In this document: positions 28,065-37,156 of the stretch, one piece after another
Numbering within the stretch: position 1 is the first letter of the stretch
Layout of the letters: every line of letters begins with the position of its first letter
NCBI GenBank assembly: GCA_028532815.1
Contig: JAQQAS010000059.1
Location: 96,452-160,451 of the forward strand
From: Pleomorphochaeta sp.
GTDB lineage: Bacteria; Spirochaetota; Spirochaetia; Sphaerochaetales; Sphaerochaetaceae
DNA: 64,000 nt
Direction of reading: 5' to 3'
Made by a program: the position numbers and the translations under genes
The notes under the pieces: generated by a model
The model's input: only the letters and a program-made list of their open reading frames with translations
What the model was told of the DNA's origin: nothing
Database searches by the model: none

Positions 28065-30519
28065 GTATGGCCTCCTTAACAGCATTAGATACAGCAGCGC
28101 TAATAAGTTTTACTTGTTCATTATTATCTTTTTGTTCAACAGTAGGTCTTACAGCTTTCTTATCATTCGGGAAGGCAATTTCAAGTACTTGCGAAACATC
28201 TTCAACAATATGGAAAACAATACCCTTAGTAACTTTAGGATCTAATTTATCTAAGTCTTTTTTGTTTTGCTTTGGAATAATAATCTCTCTAATTTTATTT
28301 CTCTTAGCAGCTAATACCTTTTCTTTTAGACCACCGATTGGCATTACCTTACCCATTAGGGATAACTCACCAGTCATAGCTAATTTTGGTTTAATAATTT
28401 GATTAGTGATTAAAGAATAAATAGCTGTAGTCATAGTAACACCGGCACTAGGACCATCTTTTTTAATGGCACCTTCAGGTACGTGGATATGGATATCATA
28501 ATTATTAAAATAACTATGACTTAATCTATATTTTTCAGTATTACATTTCAAATAAGTATATGCGATATTAATACTTTCTTTCATTACATCACCAAGCTGA
28601 CCGGTAAGTTGTAATTTACCATTACCTCTAGCTGCTTGAGATTCTATTGCAAGAGTGTCTCCACCCATAGCCGTCCAAGCTAGACCAATAGCCATACCAG
28701 GTTTATTAGCAACGATTATATTATCGCTGGTGAAATAAGGAATTCCAAGAAAGTCAATGATGTCTTTTTCTTCAATCTTTAATGGTAATTCAATATCTTT
28801 ATTTTCAACTATTTTCATAGCTAATTTTCTATTTATTTTATTTAGATTTTTTTCAAAATTTCTAACACCAGCTTCTCTAGAATATTCTTCAGCAATTTTC
28901 TTTAGGATTGAAGGGGAATAGATAATATCGGATTTATTTAATCCCATCTTTGTTAAAGATTTTGGTACTAGATATTTTTTACCTATTTGAACCTTTTCAT
29001 CAGATGTGTATCCTCCAACTTCAATAAGTTCCATTCTATCTAATAATGGTCCAGGAATTCCATTAATACTATTTGCTGTTGCAATGAATAAAACATTTGA
29101 TAAATCAAATGGTAAATCTAAATAGTTATCTCTAAAAGAACTATTTTGTTCGGGGTCTAGTACTTCAAGTAGAGCCGAAGCTGGATCTCCTTGGAAAGAT
29201 TGTCCCATCTTATCAATTTCATCAATTAAGAAAAGAGGATTGTTAGTTTTACATGTTTGTAAACCTTTAACGATTTTACCAGGAATAGCTCCTACATAAG
29301 TTCTTCTATGACCTTTAATTTCGCTTTCATCTTTCATTCCTCCAACGGAGAATCTAAAATATTGCTTATTTAAAGCTGTAGCAATTGATCTACCTATACT
29401 AGTTTTACCAACACCAGGTGCACCAACAAAACAAATTATTGCGCCCTTGTTATCTTTTTTAAGAGCTCTTACAGCAAGGTATTCAAGGATTCTATCCTTA
29501 ACATCATTCATTCCATAATGATCTCTATTTAAAACCTTTCTAGCAGTTGCAATAGAGATTTTTTTATCAGAACTTGGTTTCCATGGAAGTTTTAAGATGT
29601 TTTCTATATAATTTCTAGTTACATTGAAATCAGGTACTATCATTTCAATACCCTTAAGTTTTTCAATTTCATCTAAAACTTTTTCACGAACTTCTTCATT
29701 AAAATAAGGTTGAACTTCTTTAATTTGTTTTTCTAATTTAGCAATAAGTGCTAATTTAGGATCGCTAGACATACCTAATTCCATTTGAATGGTTTTAAGT
29801 TCCTGTCTTAAAAAGTACTCTCGTTGTTGTCTTTCAACCTTTTTATTAACTTTAAATAAAATGCTTTTTTGAATTCGAGAAATCTCTTGTTCATTCTTAA
29901 TATGAATTAAAAGTTTCTCAATTCTTTCTCTTATATCTAAACATTCTAGTAATTCTTGTTGATCTTCACCTGTTATTTCAAGATTTGAAATTAAAAAGTC
30001 AGCTAATTTGCCAGGCTCTTCAATATTTATCATATTGAGCTTTAATTGCTCATTGAGCATAGGATCTTGTTCTGCAAGTTTTTTAATTTCTGTAAACAAC
30101 TGTCGTGCCCAAGGAATTAACTCATCTTTATCATAATCTTTGTTATTTAAGTAATCTACTTCAGCAATTAAATATTTACCGCTATCTAAAAACGATTTTA
30201 CAGAAAAACGTTTAATAGTAGATATAAAAACATGAACTCCACCATCAGGAAGCTTTATTTGCTTAATAATCTTAGCTGCAGTTCCAACTGTATATAGAGA
30301 ATCTTCATCTTCTACAGTGTCATTTTTATTCTCTTTAGTTAGCAGAAGGCCAATCATGCCTCCATGCTTAATTGCTTTGTTAATAACATCAATGTCTTGT
30401 GTTTCAGTAAACATTAAATGTGTTAAAAGGCCTGGGAAAACAGGTACAGGTCCAACTGGTAATATAAATAGATTTGAAGGGAGAGCTCTCTCTTCATCCA
30501 TTAGATCTATATCTTTCAT
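28057..30519 (-). CDS. lon: ATP-dependent protease Lon
   Basis: An 820-residue LonA protease. N-terminal substrate-binding domain (LFILPVGPVPVFPG), AAA+ domain with Walker A GAPGVGKTS and Walker B LFLIDEIDKM, and C-terminal S16 protease domain with catalytic Ser691 in KDGPSAGVTM and the Lys within GGLKEKVLAAKR. The length matches the family. GGAGG precedes the ATG. The first domain boundary has a short insertion of charged residues (KENKNDTVEDED), not unusual. No heat-shock operator such as CIRCE is visible upstream. Confidence 0.97.
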   Translation of the reverse strand: MKDIDLMDEERALPSNLFILPVGPVPVFPGLLTHLMFTETQDIDVINKAIKHGGMIGLLLTKENKNDTVEDEDSLYTVGTAAKIIKQIKLPDGGVHVFISTIKRFSVKSFLDSGKYLIAEVDYLNNKDYDKDELIPWARQLFTEIKKLAEQDPMLNEQLKLNMINIEEPGKLADFLISNLEITGEDQQELLECLDIRERIEKLLIHIKNEQEISRIQKSILFKVNKKVERQQREYFLRQELKTIQMELGMSSDPKLALIAKLEKQIKEVQPYFNEEVREKVLDEIEKLKGIEMIVPDFNVTRNYIENILKLPWKPSSDKKISIATARKVLNRDHYGMNDVKDRILEYLAVRALKKDNKGAIICFVGAPGVGKTSIGRSIATALNKQYFRFSVGGMKDESEIKGHRRTYVGAIPGKIVKGLQTCKTNNPLFLIDEIDKMGQSFQGDPASALLEVLDPEQNSSFRDNYLDLPFDLSNVLFIATANSINGIPGPLLDRMELIEVGGYTSDEKVQIGKKYLVPKSLTKMGLNKSDIIYSPSILKKIAEEYSREAGVRNFEKNLNKINRKLAMKIVENKDIELPLKIEEKDIIDFLGIPYFTSDNIIVANKPGMAIGLAWTAMGGDTLAIESQAARGNGKLQLTGQLGDVMKESINIAYTYLKCNTEKYRLSHSYFNNYDIHIHVPEGAIKKDGPSAGVTMTTAIYSLITNQIIKPKLAMTGELSLMGKVMPIGGLKEKVLAAKRNKIREIIIPKQNKKDLDKLDPKVTKGIVFHIVEDVSQVLEIAFPNDKKAVRPTVEQKDNNEQVKLISAAVSNAVKEAIRG

Positions 30520-30584
30520 ATTTCCTCCAAAAATTTGTATCTATATTAAAAATAATCAAAAAATATCTTTGGGGATAGTACTAA

Positions 30585-31208
30585 TTAATCTTTTTTTAAC
30601 CACTTTACTCCTAAATAGCAAAAAGGTGTATCAATTAAAGCAAAAATAACCTTAAAAATCCAATAGGGGATAATTAATGAAACAATGAAAGCTGTATTAA
30701 ATTTAGGATTAATATTATAAAATGCGATAAACATAAAAATTGTTGTATCGAATAATTGGCTAATCATTGTTGAAATATTATTTCTGATCCAAAGATGCTT
30801 TTCTTTAGTAATTTTTTTAACAATAGAGAAAATTAAAATATCAATATTTTGGCTAACTGTAAAGCTTATTAATGAGGCTAAAGTCATTCTAAGTGTTGAA
30901 CCAAATATATCTTTATATTCACTGTCTAAATGATAACTAGAATGTGGAGGAATAGCAACACATAAAGCAACCATTAAGAATAGGAAAATTAACATTATTG
31001 TAGAAAGTCTAACGTAATAAAGGGCTCTTTTTTTTCCTTTAACTTCGCCTATGATATCTGTAACTAAAAATAATATAGGCATAAAAAATATACCTACTGA
31101 AACTCTAACTTCAAAAAGTGATATAATTTTTGTTCCAATAGTATTTACCAGTACCATTGAAGTTAGAAAAAGTGCAAATAAAAAGAGTTCTTTTTTATCG
31201 GATTCCAT
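30585..31208 (-). CDS. VUT family transporter, probable queuosine precursor transporter
   Basis: A 207-residue protein with about six membrane helices. Family features: VNTIGTKI, ILFLVTDIIGEVKGKKRA, SFTVSQNIDILIF, WIRNNISTMISQLFDTTIF. The VUT (YhhQ) family moves queuine or preQ0/preQ1 across the inner membrane. The start at 31208 has AGGAG seven bases upstream, unlike frames starting farther up to 31301. It stands 65 bases upstream of lon on the same strand and may be cotranscribed. With the TrhP-like and TtcA genes here, the window is rich in tRNA anticodon-loop modification functions. Confidence 0.85.
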   Translation of the reverse strand: MESDKKELFLFALFLTSMVLVNTIGTKIISLFEVRVSVGIFFMPILFLVTDIIGEVKGKKRALYYVRLSTIMLIFLFLMVALCVAIPPHSSYHLDSEYKDIFGSTLRMTLASLISFTVSQNIDILIFSIVKKITKEKHLWIRNNISTMISQLFDTTIFMFIAFYNINPKFNTAFIVSLIIPYWIFKVIFALIDTPFCYLGVKWLKKD

Positions 31209-31667
31209 TGTTAATCTCCTAAAAATATTTTTCAAATTAATAACATGAATCATATTAAATAACAATAGAAAATATAAAAAATAAATTTTATAAAGTAACA
31301 TTAAAAGTAAAATTTATGTATAAATAACTTGAAATTAAAAAAGTGTTATTTTTTTTATTTTGTTTGAGCTATATATAAAATTTTGTTTATTATATATAAT
31401 TAAAAATTTCGATTACTATAAAAAAGAATGCCCGGCAAAATAAAAGAAAATCTTTTAAAAAAAATAAATTAAGGCCAAATATTTTTACTAGATCTGTGTA
31501 AATATATTTAATATTTACCTCTTTTTCTATAATAAATAGGTTATAAAAATATAAAAATAAATAAATTTAAAAAGTAATAAAGAAAAGTGTTGCATTTTGT
31601 TGCATTTGTGGTATTATACAGACATAAAACAAATAATATTTGATAAATAAGAATTCGTGGAGGACAT
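31209..31667. other. gene-free divergent intergenic region before arcC
   Basis: About 460 bases with no supported gene. It holds the 5' region of the VUT gene, an 8-bp perfect inverted repeat GTAAATAT/ATATTTAC (31498-31518) followed by a T-rich tract, and the arcC promoter region near 31589-31617. Confidence 0.7.
31589..31617 (+). promoter_or_regulatory. arcC promoter with 10-bp-spaced direct repeats
   Basis: TTGCAT (31590-31595), 16-base spacer, TATTAT (31612-31617). GTTGCATTT occurs twice (31589-31597 and 31599-31607), exactly ten bases apart, one helical turn, within the promoter. This could be a regulator site. Confidence 0.45.
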
Positions 31668-32615
31668 ATGGATAGCAAATTAATAGTAATTGCAATTGGG
31701 GGTAATTCTTTAATTGAAGATGCAAAACATGTAACAGTAAAATCACAATATGAAGCTGCAAGAAAAACTGCAGAACATATCGCTAGATTAGTTAAAGATG
31801 GCCATAGAGTAGTTATCGCTCATGGTAATGGCCCACAAGTTGGATATATTCTACTAAGAGCTGAACATTCAGCAGATATTTTACACTCTGTACCATTAGA
31901 TTCATGTGTAGCAGATACTCAAGGGGCTATTGGATATCAATTACAAATGGCTTTAGATAATGAGTTTGAAAAAGCTGGATTAAAAAATAAAGTTGCAACT
32001 ATTGTAACACAAGTTGAAGTTGATACAGACGATCCATCCTTTAATAATCCTACTAAACCAATTGGTAGCTTTATGAGTGAAGATGTTGCTAAAGATAGAA
32101 TGGAAAAGAATGGTTGGAGTTGTAAAGAAGACTCTGGTAGAGGATGGAGACGTGTAGTTGCATCCCCTAAACCTAAAGCAATTGTTGAAATTGATACAGT
32201 AAAGGTCCTTGGTGACAATGGCATTACAGTTATTGCTGCAGGTGGTGGTGGTATTCCTGTTGTAAGAAATGAAGATGGTTCTTTAAGTGGTAGAGAAGCT
32301 GTTATAGACAAAGACTTAGCTGCTGCATTGATGGCAAAACAATTAGGTGCTGATCTTTTTGTAATTTCAACAGCTGTTGAAAAAGTTTGTTTAAACTTTG
32401 GTAAACCAAATCAAAAAACTTTAGATACTATCACAACTAAAGAAGCTAAAGAATACATGGATGCTGGTCACTTCGCTCCAGGTTCAATGCTTCCTAAAGT
32501 TCAAGCAATTGTGGATTTTGTTGAAAGTACTTCAAATATGGGATTAATTACAGATCCTGCTAACTTATATGATGCTCTTCATGGAGACAAAGGAACAAAA
32601 ATTATTAAAAAATAA
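31668..32615 (+). CDS. arcC: carbamate kinase
   Basis: A 315-residue enzyme that makes ATP from carbamoyl phosphate and ADP. Motifs: IAIGGNSLIE at the start, VIAHGNGPQVG, DSCVADTQGAIGYQLQ, VIAAGGGGIPVV, DKDLAAALMAKQLGADLFVISTAVEKV and FAPGSMLPKVQA. Length matches the family. A strong Shine-Dalgarno sequence (GGAGGA) precedes the ATG. No arginine deiminase or carbamoyltransferase gene is nearby, so the source of carbamoyl phosphate is unknown here; arginine, purine or allantoin breakdown are the usual ones. Confidence 0.97.
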   Translation: MDSKLIVIAIGGNSLIEDAKHVTVKSQYEAARKTAEHIARLVKDGHRVVIAHGNGPQVGYILLRAEHSADILHSVPLDSCVADTQGAIGYQLQMALDNEFEKAGLKNKVATIVTQVEVDTDDPSFNNPTKPIGSFMSEDVAKDRMEKNGWSCKEDSGRGWRRVVASPKPKAIVEIDTVKVLGDNGITVIAAGGGGIPVVRNEDGSLSGREAVIDKDLAAALMAKQLGADLFVISTAVEKVCLNFGKPNQKTLDTITTKEAKEYMDAGHFAPGSMLPKVQAIVDFVESTSNMGLITDPANLYDALHGDKGTKIIKK

Positions 32616-32645
32616 AAACTCTTAATATTACCTATAATTACATTT

Positions 32646-32676
32646 AGTTGCTCCTCCCTAGGGGCAACTTTTTTTA
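32646..32676 (+). terminator. intrinsic terminator of arcC
   Basis: Stem AGTTGCTCC/GGGGCAACT (one G-T pair), 6-base loop, seven T residues. Confidence 0.92.
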
Positions 32677-32801
32677 TCTAAATAAACTATTATTTATTAT
32701 AACAAATCTGTTAAGTAATTTTTTCTAATCTACAATATAGTTTTAAATTGTATACTTATTTAAAATTTAGTTATATAATAAATATATAAATGAGAGGCGA
32801 T

Positions 32802-33821
32802 ATGTCTGACAACATAACTATAAAGGATATAGCAAAGCTAGCTAAAGTAAGTTATTCAACGGTATCAAGAAGTTTAAATGATAGTCCTTTGGTATCAGAG
32901 ATTACTAAAAATAAAGTTATTAAAATCGCAAAGGATTTAAATTTTGAGTTTAATGCAAATGCAAGAGGATTAATATTAAGTAAATCAAATGCAATTGCTT
33001 TAGTCCTTTCTAATAAATTTTCATATTTAGATACTAACTCATATCAGGGATTATTATTAAAATCATATTTAGATATTATTGATAAAAAAGGCTTTGATTT
33101 AATATTATTAAAACAACAAGATTTTATAAATACTAATAATATTGTTATTCAGCATATAAAAAGTAAAAAAATAGATGGTTTAATATTTTTAGTAGAAAAT
33201 CCAAATAAGGAAACTTTGTCTATTATCAATAAATTAAAATTTCCAGTAATTTTTGTACATTATCCACCAACACCCGAATTAAAGAACTTTAATATAATTT
33301 ATAGTGATTATTATAAGGGTGGAAGGTTGCTAGCTGATCATTTATTAAAGAAAAATCATATTAAATTTACAATACTTTGTAATGATAAATATAATGAAGA
33401 GTATTATTTGAGAGAAAAGGGGTTTTGTGATGAGATAAAAAGGCATGGGGGTATAATAAATAAATTGAGTTGCGAATTAAATTTTTTTAGTGCTGTAGAA
33501 TGTTGTGAAGAAAATATTGAATCTATAACTAAAACAACAGCATTATTTGGCATAAACGATCAAATAGCTTTAGCTGCTATGAAAGTATTATCTGAGCATG
33601 AAATAAAAATACCTAATGATATTGCGATAGTTGGATATGATAATAGTGAATTAAGTATGTATTCTAGTCCTTCACTTACAACAATAAATTTAAATAGAGA
33701 TCAAATGGTGCAATCTTGTATAGAGAATTTAATTATCCAAATAAAAAATGCTAATAAAAAAGTTATACCTAATGAAATAATAATCTTAGATCCACTTTTA
33801 ATGGAAAGAGCTTCTAGCTAA
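32802..33821 (+). CDS. LacI family transcriptional regulator
   Basis: A 339-residue regulator. The helix-turn-helix is ITIKDIAKLAKVSYSTVSRSLN with the hinge NANARGLILSKS; a periplasmic-binding-like effector domain follows (FGINDQIALAAMKVL, IPNDIAIVGYDNSELS, SPSLTTI). GAGAGG lies four bases before the ATG at 32802, which I prefer to the ATG at 32790. No sugar transport or catabolism gene adjoins it. It lies downstream of arcC but past that gene's terminator. Its ligand cannot be read from sequence. Confidence 0.93.
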   Translation: MSDNITIKDIAKLAKVSYSTVSRSLNDSPLVSEITKNKVIKIAKDLNFEFNANARGLILSKSNAIALVLSNKFSYLDTNSYQGLLLKSYLDIIDKKGFDLILLKQQDFINTNNIVIQHIKSKKIDGLIFLVENPNKETLSIINKLKFPVIFVHYPPTPELKNFNIIYSDYYKGGRLLADHLLKKNHIKFTILCNDKYNEEYYLREKGFCDEIKRHGGIINKLSCELNFFSAVECCEENIESITKTTALFGINDQIALAAMKVLSEHEIKIPNDIAIVGYDNSELSMYSSPSLTTINLNRDQMVQSCIENLIIQIKNANKKVIPNEIIILDPLLMERASS

Positions 33822-34200
33822 AAAAATATAAAGTTGAAAATAATAAGAATATTTGCTATAAATCTGAAATTTTATAATCTTTTAAAAAAGTAAAAAAAAT
33901 AAAACTTGATATTAATTATTATGGTATAATTAAGATAGAAAGTTAGATAAATAAATATTTTGATTATCTAATAAACTTATGTGGCAAGTATTAAATTAAA
34001 AAAGTAAATAGATTTTGTTTTTAATTTCTAATACTTAGAGAATTATTATTTTATCAATTCAAGTTTTTTAGGAGTACCAATTAGTAAGAGCAATTAATAT
34101 ATTTCAATATTTATGAAATAATAAATGTTGACATATTTAAAAAAAAAGGAGCAACTTGTTTTGATAAAGAAGAGGATTTTCTCAAATCAAGGAGGAGATA
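33822..34200. other. gene-free region with two inverted repeats
   Basis: About 380 bases between the LacI and cytidylate-kinase-like genes. It holds an extended -10 element TGGTATAAT (33922-33930), a long hairpin at 33986-34036, and a second imperfect hairpin at 34155-34191 that ends on the Shine-Dalgarno sequence of the next gene. No small gene is supported. Confidence 0.6.
33986..34036. repeat. long inverted repeat
   Basis: A 17-bp stem with a 2-base bulge: AAGTATTA then AATTAAAAA on the left, TTTTTAATT then TAATACTT on the right, 15-base loop. There is no T tract after it, so it is not a standard terminator. Confidence 0.6.
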
Positions 34201-34851
34201 ATGGGAGTAATTACGATTTCAAGGAAAATGGGTAGTGAAGGTACCTACATTGGTAGAAAAGTAGCTAAAAAACTAAACATGGCTTATGCTGACAAACTTT
34301 TTATTTCAAAAATAATGAAAGAATATGGTTTTAGTACCTTTACAGAAATTTATGATGAAGCTCCTGGATTTTGGGATAAGTTTCTAACACTAAGAGAACA
34401 AACAATTGATTTTTTAGCAAAAACTGAACAAGCTATTGGAAAAGCTGATAATGTAGTTATAGTTGGTAGAGGTGGTTTTGGTGTATTTGAAGATTATAAC
34501 GATGTTTTAAATGTAAGAACTAAAGCTCCTATGGAAACTAGAGTAAAAAGACAAATGGCAGAGCATAATTTAACCTATGATGAAGCTTTAAAGCATGTTC
34601 AAGAAAATGATAAAGTTAGAAAAATATTTATTGAATCTGACTTTAGATTTGATTATCAAAATACAAGTAGTTTTGATATGGTTATCGATACAGCAATAAT
34701 TTCTCCTGATAAAGCAGTAGATTATATTTGTGAGGTTTATCAATCACTAATAGAAAAAGGTAGATGTAGTACATCAAAGAATTTAGCTGATTTAGAAGTA
34801 GATCCAATACTTTTAAAATTTGTAAAAGAAGAATTAGATAAAATCCGTTAA
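34201..34851 (+). CDS. cytidylate-kinase-like P-loop protein
   Basis: A 216-residue member of the cytidylate-kinase-like family. It starts VITISRKMGSEGTYIGRKVAKKL, with the family's modified nucleotide-binding loop, followed by VVIVGRGGFGVF and a lid-like region (ETRVKRQMAEHNLTYDEA). The usual role of this family is unknown; it differs from true CMP kinase in lacking the classical GxxGxGK(S/T). A very strong Shine-Dalgarno sequence (AAGGAGGAG) precedes the ATG, with a hairpin abutting it. Confidence 0.85.
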   Translation: MGVITISRKMGSEGTYIGRKVAKKLNMAYADKLFISKIMKEYGFSTFTEIYDEAPGFWDKFLTLREQTIDFLAKTEQAIGKADNVVIVGRGGFGVFEDYNDVLNVRTKAPMETRVKRQMAEHNLTYDEALKHVQENDKVRKIFIESDFRFDYQNTSSFDMVIDTAIISPDKAVDYICEVYQSLIEKGRCSTSKNLADLEVDPILLKFVKEELDKIR

Positions 34852-34877
34852 GCTATCATTAGATATAAATATAGATT

Positions 34878-34908
34878 AAAAATGCTAAAGTTTATCTTTA
34901 GCATTTTT
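34878..34908. terminator. bidirectional intrinsic terminator
   Basis: A perfect 13-bp stem AAAAATGCTAAAG/CTTTAGCATTTTT with a 5-base loop between converging genes. Confidence 0.88.
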
Positions 34909-34937
34909 GGATAAGATTGAACTTCATAATATTTATT

Positions 34938-35714
34938 TTAAAGTACATTCTTAACAAACAACATAATTCCAACATAATAAACACTAATCAACACTATAAT
35001 ATTATATATTTTCTGTGGGATAATTTTTATTAAAAATATTGAAGCTCCAATTCCTGCAAAAAGTCCAACCATCATACTTAATGTAATTTGAAGGGTATCT
35101 AAAGATATATTTTTCCAAAAGAAAATAAATATAATAATTTTTGTAAGATTTAATGTGAAGAAAAACAGAGCAGAAGATCCGACAAAAGCTTCCTTTTTGT
35201 TTGTTTTCTTAAAAAAGTATATACAAGTTATAGCTCCTGCCGCATTTGATACCGTTGTAATCCCGGCCATAAAAGAAAGAAATAATGTTAAAGGTTTACT
35301 TAACGCTCTATCTTTTTTAGGTACATCTCTTTTTTTATTTAGGTATTTATTAATTTCTTGATAGCTTACCATAATAACCATTAATAAAATAAAAAATGAA
35401 ATAAAAATAGTAAATTTTTGATCATCAATATTAGATGCAAAAAAGCTAGTGATCATAATTCCAACAATTGCTAATGGTACAAAATAATTTACAGCTTTCA
35501 AGTTGATATCTTTTCTATACAAAACAATCGGAACAATATCACCTAATAAATAGATTGGAGCTAGAATACCAATAACTTCTTTAGATGGCAGAATAGATAA
35601 CAATAAGTACATGCATATTATTGCTAAATTTCTAAAGCCACCTTTATCTAAACCAAGAAAAAATGCTGCTATTGTCAATAATAAGAAATTAGTAGAGATA
35701 AATTCGTTAAACAT
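34938..35714 (-). CDS. TauE/SafE (TSUP) family membrane transporter
   Basis: A 258-residue protein with about eight membrane helices. Family features are the paired glycine-rich repeats FFLGLDKGGFRNLA in the first half and FMAGITTVSNAAGAI in the second. TSUP proteins are linked to export or uptake of sulfite, sulfoacetate or related organic anions; the substrate here is not known. AAAGGT precedes the ATG. It lies three bases downstream of the DUF4105 gene on the same strand, so the two share a transcript. Confidence 0.87.
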   Translation of the reverse strand: MFNEFISTNFLLLTIAAFFLGLDKGGFRNLAIICMYLLLSILPSKEVIGILAPIYLLGDIVPIVLYRKDINLKAVNYFVPLAIVGIMITSFFASNIDDQKFTIFISFFILLMVIMVSYQEINKYLNKKRDVPKKDRALSKPLTLFLSFMAGITTVSNAAGAITCIYFFKKTNKKEAFVGSSALFFFTLNLTKIIIFIFFWKNISLDTLQITLSMMVGLFAGIGASIFLIKIIPQKIYNIIVLISVYYVGIMLFVKNVL

Positions 35715-35717
35715 AAG

Positions 35718-37019
35718 TTACCTTTTTGTATTGAGTATAAAACTTTGAACAAAGAAGAATATAAAAATAGGTACTATTATAATATAGTTTTGTTGAAATA
35801 AAACATTTGTGAAAATGTTTTTAGCTATTATAAAAAGCAATAAATAAATACTATATATAAAACTGACTTTCTCAAATTTCATGAGTCTTCTAGTAGATTT
35901 TTTCTTTTTATGCAAAGTATTTAATGAATAATAGAATAAAATTAAAAGTATAATTGGATTTAAAAAGAATATATTTTCATTATACCAAGCAGGCTGAATA
36001 TGTGAAAAGAGAGTTAAATATGTAATTCCGATTGACACTATTAATAGGAAAAATATAATTATTGAATTATATAACCCATATAAACGTGATTTTTTATCTT
36101 GCTTAAGTTTTTTAAGGACTAAAGCAATTATACTCAATATAAGTGAAATTAGAGTGTATGAAAGAAGATGTAATGATTTTGATGAAACTTCATCAAAAGT
36201 AGTGGAGTCTTCAGTTTTGTAAACTACAGATGCTTCAGAATTTAACTTATCATAATCTAAAAAAGCTTTTTCTAAATATTGGGGTGCGAACATTGCTTGC
36301 CATGTCGAAATATTGATATCACAATTTCTACCTAAAAAACTATTTAAAACCCAATTTACAAATAAAGATCTATCTAGCTCTTCTGTTGATAAAATTCTAT
36401 AAGTATAGGGAGTATATTGTCCCTTTGCCCAATCTTCGAAGTCTCCATCGGTAATCCAATTAACAATATCTCTTATTCTTGTAGCACAGTTATCAATATA
36501 AAAGTCATATAAATAAGTATTGTTTTCGCTTCTTGCATTATAATTTAGAAAATTAATAATATCTACTTTTTTCTCATCAGGAATATTTAATTTAACTTTT
36601 GTAACGGTTCTATTTTCTTCAATAGGGATTTCCATCCTATCTTCTGCATAGGAGGGTAATAATAAATAATACATTTTGCCTTGAAGAAAATTTTGATAGA
36701 AATTCTCTGTATTAAAGCTAAAAATACCATAGTCATAAATAATTGATGTGTTTTCATCTTGCTCAATTAATATTGCAGAATGACCAAACCAACTATATAT
36801 AGGATCAGCTGGTGCAATAGTTATAAGTGATATTTCGATATTGGTTAAGGCTTCTTTATCAAACTGATCTAAATTTGTTGTTTTTTCAAAATTTTGTAAG
36901 TTCTCTTCACTTGGAAAAGGATTTGACAATGGTGTTTTTTGTAAGCTTATACTAGATAAGGATGCAAGTGATAATAAAGAAATAATTAGTAATATTGCAA
37001 TTTGCTTAACTTTAGTCAT
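35718..37019 (-). CDS. DUF4105 membrane protein, Lnb-like
   Basis: A 433-residue protein: signal peptide or anchor, DUF4105 domain (about residues 58-245) and about five membrane helices (275-430). The domain has the conserved His80 in YSWFGHSAIL and Cys178 in FYIDNCATRIRD, which form the NlpC/P60-like catalytic pair. DUF4105 proteins of Bacteroides with this layout have been described as lipoprotein N-acyltransferases (Lnb). This is established for that family as I recall it; for this protein it is inference, since an Lnt is also encoded here. No Shine-Dalgarno sequence is visible; TATAAT ends seven bases before the ATG. Confidence 0.8.
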   Translation of the reverse strand: MTKVKQIAILLIISLLSLASLSSISLQKTPLSNPFPSEENLQNFEKTTNLDQFDKEALTNIEISLITIAPADPIYSWFGHSAILIEQDENTSIIYDYGIFSFNTENFYQNFLQGKMYYLLLPSYAEDRMEIPIEENRTVTKVKLNIPDEKKVDIINFLNYNARSENNTYLYDFYIDNCATRIRDIVNWITDGDFEDWAKGQYTPYTYRILSTEELDRSLFVNWVLNSFLGRNCDINISTWQAMFAPQYLEKAFLDYDKLNSEASVVYKTEDSTTFDEVSSKSLHLLSYTLISLILSIIALVLKKLKQDKKSRLYGLYNSIIIFFLLIVSIGITYLTLFSHIQPAWYNENIFFLNPIILLILFYYSLNTLHKKKKSTRRLMKFEKVSFIYSIYLLLFIIAKNIFTNVLFQQNYIIIVPIFIFFFVQSFILNTKR

Positions 37020-37156
37020 AATACTTATTATAATAACATAAGAGTATTCGTATTTCTATAATTAATTTAAGTTTTTTAGTAAGGGGTGAATATTTATATA
37101 GAATAATTATTTTAATCTAGTTATTATAATTGTTGTTATACTTAAATGGAGGCTTA

